The notes below the pieces were generated by a model. That model saw only the letters and a program-made list of their open reading frames with translations, searched no databases and was not told the DNA's origin. A stretch of 64,000 nucleotides of DNA from Coprococcus eutactus (GTDB taxonomy: Bacteria > Bacillota > Clostridia > Lachnospirales > Lachnospiraceae): NCBI RefSeq assembly GCF_025149915.1, contig NZ_CP102278.1:1162001-1226000 (forward strand), written 5' to 3'. Of this stretch, positions 35,390 through 45,114 are shown piece after piece (positions within the stretch are counted from its first letter, which is position 1; each line of letters begins with the position of its first letter). Both the position numbers and the translations under genes were made by a program.

Positions 35390-36481
35390 ATGAGTGACAA
35401 GTTAAAGGTAGGTATTCTTGGCGCAACAGGTATGGTAGGTCAGAGATTTATCTCACTTCTTGAGAACCACCCTTGGTTCGAGGTCGTTACAGTTGCAGCC
35501 AGCCCAAGAAGTGCAGGCAAGACATATGAAGAGGCAGTAGGTGACAGATGGAAGATGGATACACCGATGCCTGAGGCAGTTAAGAAACTTGTGGTATACA
35601 ATGTCAATGAGGTGGAAAAGGTCGCTGCCACAGTTGATTTCGTATTTTCAGCAGTTGATATGACAAAGGATGAGATCAAGGCTATCGAGGAGGCTTATGC
35701 CAAGACTGAGACTCCTGTAGTTTCGAATAACTCAGCTCACAGATGGACTCCTGATGTTCCTATGATGGTTCCGGAGATTAATGCAGATCATGCAGAGGTT
35801 ATTGAGTTCCAGAAGAAGAGACTTGGAACAGAGAGAGGATTTGTTGCAGTTAAGCCTAACTGTTCGATCCAGAGCTACGCACCTGTACTTACAGCATGGA
35901 TGCCATTTGAACCATATGAGGTGATCGTAAGCACATATCAGGCAATCTCAGGAGCAGGTAAGACATTCAAGGATTGGCCTGAGATGCTTGGCAACATCAT
36001 CCCATATATCGGCGGTGAGGAAGAGAAGTCAGAGAAGGAGCCACTCAGGATCTGGGGTAAGGTAGACAAGGAGAATGGTGTGATCGTTCCTGCAGAAGGA
36101 ATCACTATCACAAGCCAGTGTATCAGAGTTCCTGTTCTCAACGGACATACAGCAACTGTATTTGTAAAGTTCAGAAAGAACCCTACAAAGGAGCAGCTCA
36201 TCGAGGCTATGACAAGCTTCAAGGGCGCACCTCAGGAGTTGAACCTTCCAAGCGCACCAAAGCAGTTCATCCAGTATCTCGAGGAAGACAACAGACCACA
36301 GGTATCTTTGGATGTTGACTTCGAGAACGGTATGGGCATCAGCGTTGGACGTCTCCGTGAGGATTCAGTATATGACTGGAAGTTCGTTGGTCTTTCCCAT
36401 AACACTGTAAGAGGCGCTGCAGGTGGAGCAGTTCTCTGCGCAGAACTTCTGAAGGCAAAGGGATATATCACAAAGAAATAA
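35390..36481 (+). CDS. asd: Aspartate-semialdehyde dehydrogenase (archaeal-type)
   Basis: This 363-residue enzyme reduces aspartyl phosphate to the semialdehyde used for lysine, methionine and threonine. It has GILGATGMVGQRFI (NADP binding), the catalytic Cys in VKPNCSIQSYAPVL, and the substrate region near the C-terminal LSHNTVRGAAGGAVLCAEL. These motifs and the spacing fit the archaeal/fungal-like Asd clade rather than the enterobacterial one. It follows serA by 289 nt that hold the second copy of the conserved leader element. GGAGAG sits before the ATG. A strong terminator at 36530 closes the amino-acid block. Confidence 0.94.
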   Translation: MSDKLKVGILGATGMVGQRFISLLENHPWFEVVTVAASPRSAGKTYEEAVGDRWKMDTPMPEAVKKLVVYNVNEVEKVAATVDFVFSAVDMTKDEIKAIEEAYAKTETPVVSNNSAHRWTPDVPMMVPEINADHAEVIEFQKKRLGTERGFVAVKPNCSIQSYAPVLTAWMPFEPYEVIVSTYQAISGAGKTFKDWPEMLGNIIPYIGGEEEKSEKEPLRIWGKVDKENGVIVPAEGITITSQCIRVPVLNGHTATVFVKFRKNPTKEQLIEAMTSFKGAPQELNLPSAPKQFIQYLEEDNRPQVSLDVDFENGMGISVGRLREDSVYDWKFVGLSHNTVRGAAGGAVLCAELLKAKGYITKK

Positions 36482-36529
36482 ATTTCTCGCGGTATAAAAT
36501 CTGATAATTTATAAATATTAGACAGAATT

Positions 36530-36590
36530 AAGCCTGTTTAGCCGACATTGACATAATTTGTGTCAACCGCTGGCTGAACAGGCTTGTTTT
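36530..36590 (+). terminator. Strong terminator of the amino-acid block
   Basis: A 14-bp stem with one T-G pair (36530-36543 with 36572-36585) has an inner TTGACA/TGTCAA stem and is followed by GTTTT. Confidence 0.88.
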
Positions 36591-36603
36591 GGCTAATATG
36601 TTA

Positions 36604-36633
36604 TTGACAGTGCACAAATACTTGTACTAAAAT
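36604..36633 (+). promoter_or_regulatory. Promoter of the BIG_2 surface protein gene
   Basis: TTGACA (36604-36609), 18 bp and TAAAAT (36628-36633) lie 80 nt before the ATG. Confidence 0.75.
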
Positions 36634-36713
36634 TATTATATCTATAAATATGCATATGCATGAGCCGTATCATTATGACATACATAATGCATACATAATA
36701 AGGGAGGTAGAAC

Positions 36714-39700
36714 ATGAGAAAAGGGAGAAAGTGGCTGCCTGCAGTGTTGAGTGTGGCCATGGTACTTCAGCCGTTTGCTGGTATTGGATCGGTAACAGCA
36801 ATGGCTGCAGATGGTGTAAATATTGATGACACATTTAGGAATGATTCAATATTTAAAAAGTATGTATCTAATAATTTTGATACAAATAGCGATGGATATC
36901 TTGATGCAGATGAAATTTCTGCAGTCAGAAGTATAGATATTCATGATATTGACAGTAAAGCTGAATATGGTAGAAAAGCAGTACAGAATGTAGATGGTAT
37001 AGAGGTATTCACTAACCTGACAGAAATCAACTGTAGCGGTCAGGGTATAAAGAACATGGATATACAGAATCTTACAAAGTTGGAATATTTGGATGTATCA
37101 AACAACATGATGAGTGATCTTACACTTCCAGTTGCTGCTGATGATTTGGCATATCTGGATATAAGTGGAAATGACATTACTAGACTCACCTCGCTTTCAA
37201 ATTATGACAATCTTACACATCTTGATGCCAGCGGAACAAATCTTGAGAGCGTTGATGTAAGAAGTATGAAAGGACTTACATATCTAAGTGTAAGTGGACT
37301 TTCTCTTAAAACTCTTGATTTGTCAGAGAATATGCAGCTTAAGACGTTACGTTGTCAGGCTATGTCGGGATTATCCACTTTGGACGTATCTGACCACACT
37401 GCACTTGAGAGCCTTTATTGTGACGCTACAGCAAGTTCGATAAAGGGATCAATAACAAAACTTGATGTTTCTGGTGATACATCGCTTATCAGCCTTAATT
37501 GTGCATCTAATAACCTTGCTGATCTGGACATCACAGATACACCAAATCTTACAATATTGGATTGTTCGGAGACAAGACTTCAGTCTCTGGATATAGCTAA
37601 TAACAGTAAATTGACAAGTCTTACAGTTGATGGTACACCACTTGGTACGTTAGATATTTCTAGTAATACGGCCTTGAGTACTTTATCTGCATCAGGGATT
37701 GGACTTCAAGATGTGAACATAAGTTCTAATGCAGCATTGAAGTATGTGAATTTGAATTCAAATGATCTCAAATCTATAGATATATCAAGTAATGCGGCAC
37801 TTGAGACACTGTATCTTAGTGATAACATACTTGAGAGTATAGATTTATCAAGGAATGTTAATCTTCGTGATCTGACATTGGACAGGAACAGACTTGTCTG
37901 CATAGATGTTTCAGACTGTACTAAACTTTTTAATTCGGAAGAAGGCGGATCATTTAGCTGTATAGGTAATAGCAGAGATATAACACTTGACAAGCCAAAT
38001 TATGATTTTGATTTAACTAAATATAATAGTCTATATAACTTCCACAGAGCTTACAATGATAGTGAGATAAAAGTTTGGAACGAAACTAAGGAACAATTTG
38101 AGTATGGTAGAAAGAATACTACTATTGGATATGCTGGACTTGCGTTGGGTGAAGAAAACGGAGCGATATACACTGCAACAGGTGGTACAATAAATAATTA
38201 TAGTCTTAATGCAGATCTTGATTCCACAGAGATAAAATATCAATATTATTGTGGTTATGGAACAAGAAAAGTTAAATTCACACTTAATATTCTGAATCCT
38301 TTAACAGTTCAGGTATATTATTCAGTAAATGGCAAGTTTACACAGGCTGGTAGTTCTACACTGAATTGTGTGGTAGGAAGTACAACTAAACTTGTTGCAA
38401 GGGATAAGGATGGCAATCTTCATGAGAATATAACATGGAGCTCAAATAACAGCAGAGTAGTATCAGTTAATAACTTAGGAGAGGTTACATGTAAGGAAAG
38501 CGGAACCGCTCAGATAACTACAAACCTCAACGGAAGACCTGTTGGATACATCAATATAGAATGCCATAATCCTGTAAATAGAATGAGTTTTATTGACAGA
38601 GATAATAAGAATGATGATGGAACAGATATAGCTTATGGGGATAATTCTGTGATTGATCTTGAGTGTGGAAGATATGCTGGTATTAGTACGAAGAATCTGA
38701 CAGCTAAATTCTACAATACAGATGGTGTTGTAGCTCCCAAATTTTCAGGATATACATGTGTTATATCTGATTCTAAGGATAACTGTGACAATGAATCGAA
38801 CTCTGTGGTTTCGTTTAGAAATGGACAGTTAGCATCAGTAGGTCCTGGTATTGCATATCTTCACTTTACCTCCAAGGATAATCCGGAAACCAAGATGGTT
38901 ATCCAGGTGAATGTCATTCAGAGGGCAGATAGCATTCAGGTATCACAGAGAACACTTTCAATGATTGCAGGTAGGACAGCGACTCTTACAGCGATAATCA
39001 GTCCTGCAGCTACAGCTAATCAGAATGTAACATGGGTATCAGGGGATGACAGTATAGTTTCTGTAGATGAAAATGGAAAACTTACAGCACATAAGGCAGG
39101 AACAGTGGACATAACCTGCATAGCTGATGATAATCCTAATGTACTCAAGAGCAAATGTACGGTTACTGTACTTGAGGCAGTAGCTGGAGTCACTATGGAT
39201 AGAACTGAGTGCACACTCACACTTCCTAAAGACAGATCAGTTCAGCTAAGCGTGAAGATTGATGCAGAAGATGAGTCAAAATATACCCAGAAATGGGTTT
39301 CCTCTGATTCAGAGGTTGCCAAAGTGGCTAGCAATGGTTATGTAACAGCTATTAAGCGTGGTACAGCAGTCATTACCTGCTATCTTTCAGATGATCTTTT
39401 TGCTAGTTGTGAGGTTACTGTAAATCAGAATGTTACGAATATAGAACTTAATGTTGAGAAGAATGAACTCATAATAGGAGAAAAGATGCAGGCAGTTACT
39501 AAGGTAACACCTGAGAATGCAAATAATAAGCAACTTATATGGTCGTCAAGTGATGACAAAATTGCTACGGTTGATCAAGAAGGAAATATAACAGCTGTAG
39601 GTAAAGGATCTGTTACAATAAAAGCAACAGCAGCTGATGGAAGCGGAAAATATCGTCAGATAGGACTTCGGGTTAAAAAACTGGTATCAGATGTTAAGCT

Positions 39701-40946
39701 TGAGAAAGATTCCATGATAGCATATATTGGAAGAGCATCAAGAATGGATATTAGTGTCATTCCAGCGGATGCAAGTAATGGAAATCTTATATGGGAGTCA
39801 AGTGATGTAGGTATAGCTACAGTAAGTGGCGGACGAACAACTGTAGCTGTTACAGGTGTTAAGCCTGGTGAAGCAACAATCACAGCAAAGACCAAAGACG
39901 GAAGCGATATAGTAAGAAGCTTTACAGTGACTGTATATCAGCAGATTACAGGAATATCTTTTAATGAGGCAAGAAAAGACGTTAAGGTAGGGGCTAAATT
40001 TAAAAATACATATACAATCCAGCCGGATACTGCAAATAGCAGGGAAATTACATGGTCAACGTCAAATGAAGCGGTTGCTACTGTAGCTTCAGATGGAACG
40101 GTAACGGCTGTGGGCAGAGGTGTGACTGTAATATCAGCAGTGCCATCAGATGGAGTAGGTACACGGTCTACGTATGTTGTCAATGTAATCCAGCCGGTAA
40201 AAAAGATAACATTGTCAGCAACTAAGTTGTCTCTTGCAAAAGGAAGCAAATACACACTTGCGGCAACGGTTTTACCTGCTAATGCCAACAATAAGAAAGT
40301 TACTTGGAAAACTTCAAATCCGAAGATTGTGAATGTGTCAAATGGATATCTAACAGCGGTTGCAAAGGGCACAGCTACTATCACTTGTACGGCTAAAGAC
40401 GGTAGTGGAAAATATGCAACTTGTACAGTAAAGGTAGTACAGCCTGCAACATCAATAAAGTTAGGGGTATACCAGAAGACTATGTTGAAGGGATCAACAT
40501 ATACACTGAAATATGCAGTTGGTCCTGCATCAGCAAGCAATAAGAAGGTGGTATGGTCTTCATCAAATAAAAAGGTTGCAACAGTGACTGCAACTGGTGT
40601 AGTTAAAGCTGTTGGAAAAGGAACAGCAGTAATCACGTGTAAGACAGCTGATGGCACAAATCTTACAGCTTCATGTACAATTACATCGATAGTTCGAGTC
40701 TCCCGTGTTAAGCTCAACAAGACATCAGTAGCTGTAAAACGAGGGGGAAGAGTTGCACTTAAGGCTACAGTTGCTCCTACAATAGCGAATAACAGAGCGG
40801 TTGCATGGACATCTTCAAATAAGTCCATTGCCACAGTTGCAGCTAATGGTGTTGTAACTGGAAAGAAGAAAGGTAAGGCTGTCATAACCTGCAAAGCTAA
40901 GGATGGTAGTGGCAAGTATGCAAGATGTACAGTTGTCGTAAAGTAA
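36714..40946 (+). CDS. Secreted EF-hand/LRR/BIG_2 repeat protein
   Basis: This 1410-residue protein starts with a signal peptide (about 1-31, cleavage near AMAADG). An EF-hand/dockerin-like loop DTNSDGYLDADE is at 56-67. Leucine-rich-type repeats with a LDVSNN/LDISGN period span about 85-410, a linker domain follows to about 540, then nine BIG_2-like immunoglobulin repeats run to the C-terminus, each with a W-x-SS/TSN core and an ATV...G-x-VTA...G-x-A-x-ITC strand pattern. No LPXTG motif or membrane anchor is seen, so it is secreted or held non-covalently. I infer adhesion or polysaccharide binding. It is a single-gene unit with its own promoter and terminator. GGGAGG precedes the ATG. Confidence 0.9.
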   Translation: MRKGRKWLPAVLSVAMVLQPFAGIGSVTAMAADGVNIDDTFRNDSIFKKYVSNNFDTNSDGYLDADEISAVRSIDIHDIDSKAEYGRKAVQNVDGIEVFTNLTEINCSGQGIKNMDIQNLTKLEYLDVSNNMMSDLTLPVAADDLAYLDISGNDITRLTSLSNYDNLTHLDASGTNLESVDVRSMKGLTYLSVSGLSLKTLDLSENMQLKTLRCQAMSGLSTLDVSDHTALESLYCDATASSIKGSITKLDVSGDTSLISLNCASNNLADLDITDTPNLTILDCSETRLQSLDIANNSKLTSLTVDGTPLGTLDISSNTALSTLSASGIGLQDVNISSNAALKYVNLNSNDLKSIDISSNAALETLYLSDNILESIDLSRNVNLRDLTLDRNRLVCIDVSDCTKLFNSEEGGSFSCIGNSRDITLDKPNYDFDLTKYNSLYNFHRAYNDSEIKVWNETKEQFEYGRKNTTIGYAGLALGEENGAIYTATGGTINNYSLNADLDSTEIKYQYYCGYGTRKVKFTLNILNPLTVQVYYSVNGKFTQAGSSTLNCVVGSTTKLVARDKDGNLHENITWSSNNSRVVSVNNLGEVTCKESGTAQITTNLNGRPVGYINIECHNPVNRMSFIDRDNKNDDGTDIAYGDNSVIDLECGRYAGISTKNLTAKFYNTDGVVAPKFSGYTCVISDSKDNCDNESNSVVSFRNGQLASVGPGIAYLHFTSKDNPETKMVIQVNVIQRADSIQVSQRTLSMIAGRTATLTAIISPAATANQNVTWVSGDDSIVSVDENGKLTAHKAGTVDITCIADDNPNVLKSKCTVTVLEAVAGVTMDRTECTLTLPKDRSVQLSVKIDAEDESKYTQKWVSSDSEVAKVASNGYVTAIKRGTAVITCYLSDDLFASCEVTVNQNVTNIELNVEKNELIIGEKMQAVTKVTPENANNKQLIWSSSDDKIATVDQEGNITAVGKGSVTIKATAADGSGKYRQIGLRVKKLVSDVKLEKDSMIAYIGRASRMDISVIPADASNGNLIWESSDVGIATVSGGRTTVAVTGVKPGEATITAKTKDGSDIVRSFTVTVYQQITGISFNEARKDVKVGAKFKNTYTIQPDTANSREITWSTSNEAVATVASDGTVTAVGRGVTVISAVPSDGVGTRSTYVVNVIQPVKKITLSATKLSLAKGSKYTLAATVLPANANNKKVTWKTSNPKIVNVSNGYLTAVAKGTATITCTAKDGSGKYATCTVKVVQPATSIKLGVYQKTMLKGSTYTLKYAVGPASASNKKVVWSSSNKKVATVTATGVVKAVGKGTAVITCKTADGTNLTASCTITSIVRVSRVKLNKTSVAVKRGGRVALKATVAPTIANNRAVAWTSSNKSIATVAANGVVTGKKKGKAVITCKAKDGSGKYARCTVVVK

Positions 40947-41002
40947 ACGTATATTGATTAATGTTAAAATATTAACAATTAACGATTAAATATAAAATAA
41001 TT

Positions 41003-41064
41003 AAAATAAGACCTGCTATATAATCATTTTCGCATTTTATTTGATATATGGTGGGTCTTATTTT
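41003..41064 (+). terminator. Terminator after the BIG_2 gene
   Basis: A perfect 11-bp stem AAAATAAGACC/GGTCTTATTTT (41003-41013 with 41054-41064), with an inner TATAT/ATATA pairing, is both A-led and T-ended, so it could act on either strand. Confidence 0.8.
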
Positions 41065-41081
41065 ATGTGAACAGGAACATA

Positions 41082-41104
41082 GGGGGACAGGTACCTCCGT
41101 CCCC
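41082..41104. repeat. GGGGACAGGTACC-type palindrome
   Basis: GGGGGAC at 41082 and GTCCCC ending at 41104 flank AGGTACCTCC. I recall closely similar short palindromes dispersed in many clostridial genomes. A variant forms the purL terminator at 8692. Confidence 0.5.
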
Positions 41105-41152
41105 GATGGGTGTCGTATGCTGTTCTTTATTTTTATTTAACGTTAAAAAATG

Positions 41153-41181
41153 TTGTAAGCAAATTGTAATTGTGATAAACT
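41153..41181 (+). promoter_or_regulatory. Promoter of the P-loop kinase-like gene
   Basis: TTGTAA (41153-41158), 17 bp and TAAACT (41176-41181) precede the start by 42 nt. Confidence 0.6.
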
Positions 41182-41223
41182 ATTAGAAAAATTGATTTCA
41201 TTTACATGGAGGCATTTATAGAT

Positions 41224-41787
41224 ATGAAGAAGCTTATTTTAGTTACATCACCACCAGCATGTGGAAAGACATTTATTTCAAAGCAGGTTGCAAAGGCACT
41301 TCACAATTGTGTATACCTTGACAAGGATACACTGATCGTGCTCTCAAAGCAGATATTTGTAGTTGCCGGACAGGAGTACAATCGTTCATCAGACTTCTTC
41401 CAGAAGGAGATCAGAGATTACGAGTATTACTGTGTACTGGATCTTGCATTTGAGGCACTGGATTACAATGATACAGTACTTATCAATGCTCCGTTCACAG
41501 AGGAGATCAGAGATGATGAGTATCTTGATAACCTTCGTGCCAAGTTGGCTGAGAAGGATGCAGAGCTCTTCGTTATCTGGGTAAATACAAGAAAAGATGT
41601 ATGTCACGAGAGAATGATCAAGAGAGCTTCAGACAGAGATACATGGAAGCTTGAGCACTGGGATGAGTACATCAACAGCCAGAACTTCAATCCACCAACC
41701 AATATCAAGGATCTCTTTATATTTGAGAACTCATCAGAAGAGGAATATGAGGATTCCATTAAGAAGGTTGTCAAGGCAGTAAGAGGT
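41224..41787 (+). CDS. P-loop kinase-like ATPase
   Basis: This protein of about 188 residues has a Walker A motif in LVTSPPACGKTFIS near the N-terminus, a YLDKDT segment, and a kinase-like lid region around CHERMIKRASDRDTWK. It resembles small AAA_33/adenylate-kinase-like nucleotide or metabolite kinases; the substrate is unknown. I place the start at ATG 41224 because the GGAGG at 41209-41213 overlaps the earlier ATG (41206) and is spaced for 41224. Codon use resembles the highly expressed housekeeping genes. It precedes the DUF1015 gene by 44 nt and may share its transcript. The stop ends at 41790. Confidence 0.75.
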
Positions 41788-41831
41788 TAATTGGCACATA
41801 CAATAAAATATTTATGACAGGAGTAATGAAT

Positions 41832-43073
41832 ATGGCAACAATCAGAAGTTTTAGAGCCTATAGACCGAGACCCGATGTTGCAGGCAGAGTAGCTGCCTTG
41901 CCATACGATGTGTATAACCGTCAGGAAGCAGAGATAGAGGTCAAGCGTGAACCATTATCATTTTTGAAAGTGGACAGAGCTGAGACATCCTTTGGACCAG
42001 ATGTAGATACATATGCTCCATGTGTATATGATAAGGCTGGCCAGCTGCTTCAGGGTATGATAGATGATGGAACGTATATTATGGAGCGCAGACCAGTCTA
42101 TTATATTTATGAGCTTATCATGGATGGCAGACATCAGACGGGACTTGTGGCATGTGCTTCTATAGACGATTATATGAATGGGGTTATCAAGAAGCATGAG
42201 AACACAAGAGAAGACAAGGAGATAGACAGAATAAAGCATGTTGAGGCGTGCGGGGCGCAGACGGGGCCTATATTCCTTGCGTACAGAGCTATAGATAAGG
42301 TTGATGAGATCATAGGCAGAGTGAAGTGCGGAGAGAAGCTTTATGGCTTCACATCGCCCGATGGAATAACCCACAATGTATGGATCATAGAAGATCAGGG
42401 GGATATCGACACCATCAAAGAGGCTTTCGACAATGTAAATGACATATATATTGCGGATGGACATCACAGGGCTGCATCTGCTGTGAAGGCTGGAATGCAT
42501 ATGAGAGAGAAGAATCCGGGATACACCGGACAAGAGGAGTTCAATTATTTCCTCTCTGTACTTTTCCCTCATGATCAGCTCATGATCATGCCGTATAACA
42601 GAGTCGTTAAGGACCTGAATGGACTTGATAAAGATGGATTTATGGACAGTATATCACAGATATTTGATGTGGCTGAGAGCAGCACCCCCGTTGATCCAGA
42701 TATCAAGGGACAGGTTGGCATGTATATTGATGGACAGTGGTACAGGCTGAATGTTAAGGACAGTATTGTACCAGATGATGTGGTCGGAAGACTGGATGTG
42801 TCGGTGCTTCAGGACAATGTGCTTGCACCGATACTTGGAATACAGGATCCGAGAACAGATCAGAGGATCATGTTCATAGGGGGAATCAGAGGACTTTCAG
42901 AGCTCGAGAGATTGGTGGATGACGGAATGGCAGTTGCATTTTCCATGTATCCTACATCGATCACAGAGCTATTTGATATAGCGGATGCTGGTCTTCTCAT
43001 GCCGCCGAAGTCTACATGGTTTGAGCCAAAGCTTAGGAGTGGAATATTCATTCACGCCATAGACGGAAGATAA
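41832..43073 (+). CDS. DUF1015 family protein
   Basis: This protein of about 413 residues matches DUF1015: IRSFRAYRPRPDVAGRVAAL near the start, PYDVYN, HENTREDKEIDRI and the IYIADGHHRAAS motif. The DGHHR motif with nearby acidic residues suggests a nucleotide- or phosphate-handling site. I recall that the family often sits beside serine-biosynthesis genes in clostridia and has been discussed in relation to free serine kinases, but I cannot verify that here. The start is ATG 41832, 8 nt after ACAGGAG; two earlier ATGs overlap or crowd that site. It is followed after 19 nt by the GlgB-like gene, so the two are co-transcribed. Confidence 0.8.
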   Translation: MATIRSFRAYRPRPDVAGRVAALPYDVYNRQEAEIEVKREPLSFLKVDRAETSFGPDVDTYAPCVYDKAGQLLQGMIDDGTYIMERRPVYYIYELIMDGRHQTGLVACASIDDYMNGVIKKHENTREDKEIDRIKHVEACGAQTGPIFLAYRAIDKVDEIIGRVKCGEKLYGFTSPDGITHNVWIIEDQGDIDTIKEAFDNVNDIYIADGHHRAASAVKAGMHMREKNPGYTGQEEFNYFLSVLFPHDQLMIMPYNRVVKDLNGLDKDGFMDSISQIFDVAESSTPVDPDIKGQVGMYIDGQWYRLNVKDSIVPDDVVGRLDVSVLQDNVLAPILGIQDPRTDQRIMFIGGIRGLSELERLVDDGMAVAFSMYPTSITELFDIADAGLLMPPKSTWFEPKLRSGIFIHAIDGR

Positions 43074-43092
43074 ATATGTAGGAGAAGGTTTT

Positions 43093-44970
43093 ATGGATAT
43101 ATTTGTACTAAAGTCAGATGAGATTGCATCGATAACAAGAGCTACACACGGCAATCCTCATCATATACTGGGAATGCATAAATGTCTTAAAGACTGTTAT
43201 GTGAATGCATATCTGCCTGGGGCTGCATCCGTGTCTGTGATGGATGGGGAGCAGGAATATCCGATGAAGGAGATAGGATCCCAGGGATTTTTTACGGTCA
43301 GAATAAAAGATAGATCAGAATTTGCATATAAACTCAGGGTTACAAAAAAGATATGGGGGGAATCAGGTGAGGAGGATGTCGTAAAAGATATATATGATCC
43401 TTATTCATTTGGTTACAGCGTTGATCCGGAGATGGTCATGAAAGTCGTTGATGGCGATGATGATGTGGAGTCCGGATTCCATGTGAAGGAAGTGTTTGGG
43501 GCTAGAAAGATCACGATGAACGGAGTTTCCGGTGTGTCGTTCTGTATGAATATGCCGGGGGCAGTCAGAGTCAGCGTGGTTGGCGATTTTAACGGATGGG
43601 ACGGAAGAGTAAATCCTATGAGAAGGATTGATTATACGGATATATTCGAACTGTTTATTCCGGGAGATCTTGCGAATACGAGATATAAGTTTGAGGCATT
43701 ATATAGAGATGGCAATGTGGATATATTTGCGGATCCATATGCGGTTGCTTATGAGGTGGCGCCGGGCAATGCATCCATACTGACAGAACTTGAGTACAGC
43801 TGGAATGATTCAGCGTATATGAAGAACAGAAACAAAGCAGCAGGCGTCAATATATATGAAGTTCATATGCCTACATGGGGCAATGTTCCTGACGACGGAA
43901 AGCTGACATACGCAGAGTTTGGCAGGGAGATAGCCACTTATGTGAAGAATATGGGATATAACTATATCCAGTTCATGCCGCTTATGGAGTACGGAGATGA
44001 TTCAGGCTGGGGATATGATACTGTGGGAATGTTTGCGCCGACATCGAGGTATGGAACACCAGTAGATTTCATGGCGATGGTCGATCATCTGCACAGCAAG
44101 GGCATAGGGGTGATCATGGATATGGTCACTGTGAAGGACATAGATTGTCTGTCGTATTGGATCGATACCTATCACCTTGACGGAATCAGGATAGAGGATG
44201 AAGAGCTGGTGAGAGAATTCAGAAACATCACTGGTGACAGATATGCGGATGTGCTTGTCGGTCTTGGATGGAACAATGAGGCTGTGACGAGGGTGACGGA
44301 TTATATGATGATCCCGCCGGCAGCCAGAGGAAGCTTCAGTGATTACACCTGTGGTATCACATTTGATGAGAGTGACAGTTCTGTCTGGGCACTCAGCCAT
44401 GATGCTGTTGCTGGACAGAGAGGCAGTTATGCATCAAAGATGCCGGGAGGATATGAAGACAAATATGCTGATCTTAGGGTGCTTTTCGGACTTGTGATGA
44501 CGCTTCCGGGAAGAAAGCTCACATTTATGGGTCAGGAGCTAGGCGGATTTAACGGATTTGATGGCAGAAGTCTGATAGACTGGTCGGTACTTGAATTTGA
44601 TGCCAACAGCTACTTTCAGAAGTATGTTAAGGAGATCAACAAGCTGTACAGTTCAAAGACAGCATTTCACGGACAGGCAGATGGCAATGTGGAGTTCAGT
44701 GAAGATGGACAGGTCATGTCATTTGTAAGAAGGGGAATGAGGCTTGATGATGTGATGTATGTAGTGTGCAACTTCGGACTTAAGGATGCGGAGTACAGTA
44801 TGCCAGTGCTTGCAGATGGCAGGTACAGAGAGGTGTTCTCCAGTGACAACCAGAAGTTTGGAGGCGAGGGAAACAATAACAGAGGCTATAAGAGCTCCGC
44901 TGATGGTAGGATAACGGTTACTGCTCCAGCGCTGTCATTTGCGGTCTTTGCCCATGTAAATACTAAATAA
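43093..44970 (+). CDS. GlgB-like protein lacking catalytic residues
   Basis: This 625-residue protein has the layout of a glycogen branching enzyme: an N-terminal GlgB-N/CBM48 pair (about 15-230, with VVGDFNGWDGRVNPM), a GH13 barrel and a C-terminal beta domain. The barrel is shortened. After VIMDMV (about 340) roughly 40 residues of region I and its loop are missing. Region II reads DGIRIEDEE where active enzymes have R-V-D-A, so the nucleophile Asp is replaced by Glu. The acid/base Glu of the AEEST region is absent (VLVGLGWNN). Region IV LSHD and FMGQELGGF are kept. It is probably not a branching enzyme; a glucan-binding or regulatory role is inferred. It forms an operon with the DUF1015 gene. 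Confidence 0.8.
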   Translation: MDIFVLKSDEIASITRATHGNPHHILGMHKCLKDCYVNAYLPGAASVSVMDGEQEYPMKEIGSQGFFTVRIKDRSEFAYKLRVTKKIWGESGEEDVVKDIYDPYSFGYSVDPEMVMKVVDGDDDVESGFHVKEVFGARKITMNGVSGVSFCMNMPGAVRVSVVGDFNGWDGRVNPMRRIDYTDIFELFIPGDLANTRYKFEALYRDGNVDIFADPYAVAYEVAPGNASILTELEYSWNDSAYMKNRNKAAGVNIYEVHMPTWGNVPDDGKLTYAEFGREIATYVKNMGYNYIQFMPLMEYGDDSGWGYDTVGMFAPTSRYGTPVDFMAMVDHLHSKGIGVIMDMVTVKDIDCLSYWIDTYHLDGIRIEDEELVREFRNITGDRYADVLVGLGWNNEAVTRVTDYMMIPPAARGSFSDYTCGITFDESDSSVWALSHDAVAGQRGSYASKMPGGYEDKYADLRVLFGLVMTLPGRKLTFMGQELGGFNGFDGRSLIDWSVLEFDANSYFQKYVKEINKLYSSKTAFHGQADGNVEFSEDGQVMSFVRRGMRLDDVMYVVCNFGLKDAEYSMPVLADGRYREVFSSDNQKFGGEGNNNRGYKSSADGRITVTAPALSFAVFAHVNTK

Positions 44971-45007
44971 GCTATAGAGATAGCGACTATAGATCGATAG
45001 AGATATG

Positions 45008-45059
45008 ACGCTGTGCGGGGATGGGCGGCTTGTGGCTGGGATTTCTGCACAGCGTTTTT
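45008..45059 (+). terminator. Terminator after the GlgB-like gene
   Basis: ACGCTGTGC (45008-45016) pairs perfectly with GCACAGCGT (45047-45055) and is followed by TTTT. The 30-nt loop is long. Confidence 0.8.
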
Positions 45060-45114
45060 AGCTTAGTATTTCATATATTTTGTTGAGTAATGAAGACAGG
45101 AGGAATGTATATTT

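Noticed and set aside
39938..40915. 325-codon open frame antisense to the BIG_2 gene
   Set aside because: It is a shadow frame produced by the repetitive codons of the BIG_2 domains; it has no ribosome site and its residues mirror the sense repeats.
40700..40946. LPXTG-type sortase signal at the end of the BIG_2 protein
   Set aside because: The protein ends in a basic BIG_2 domain with no LPXTG-like motif, hydrophobic stretch or charged tail.
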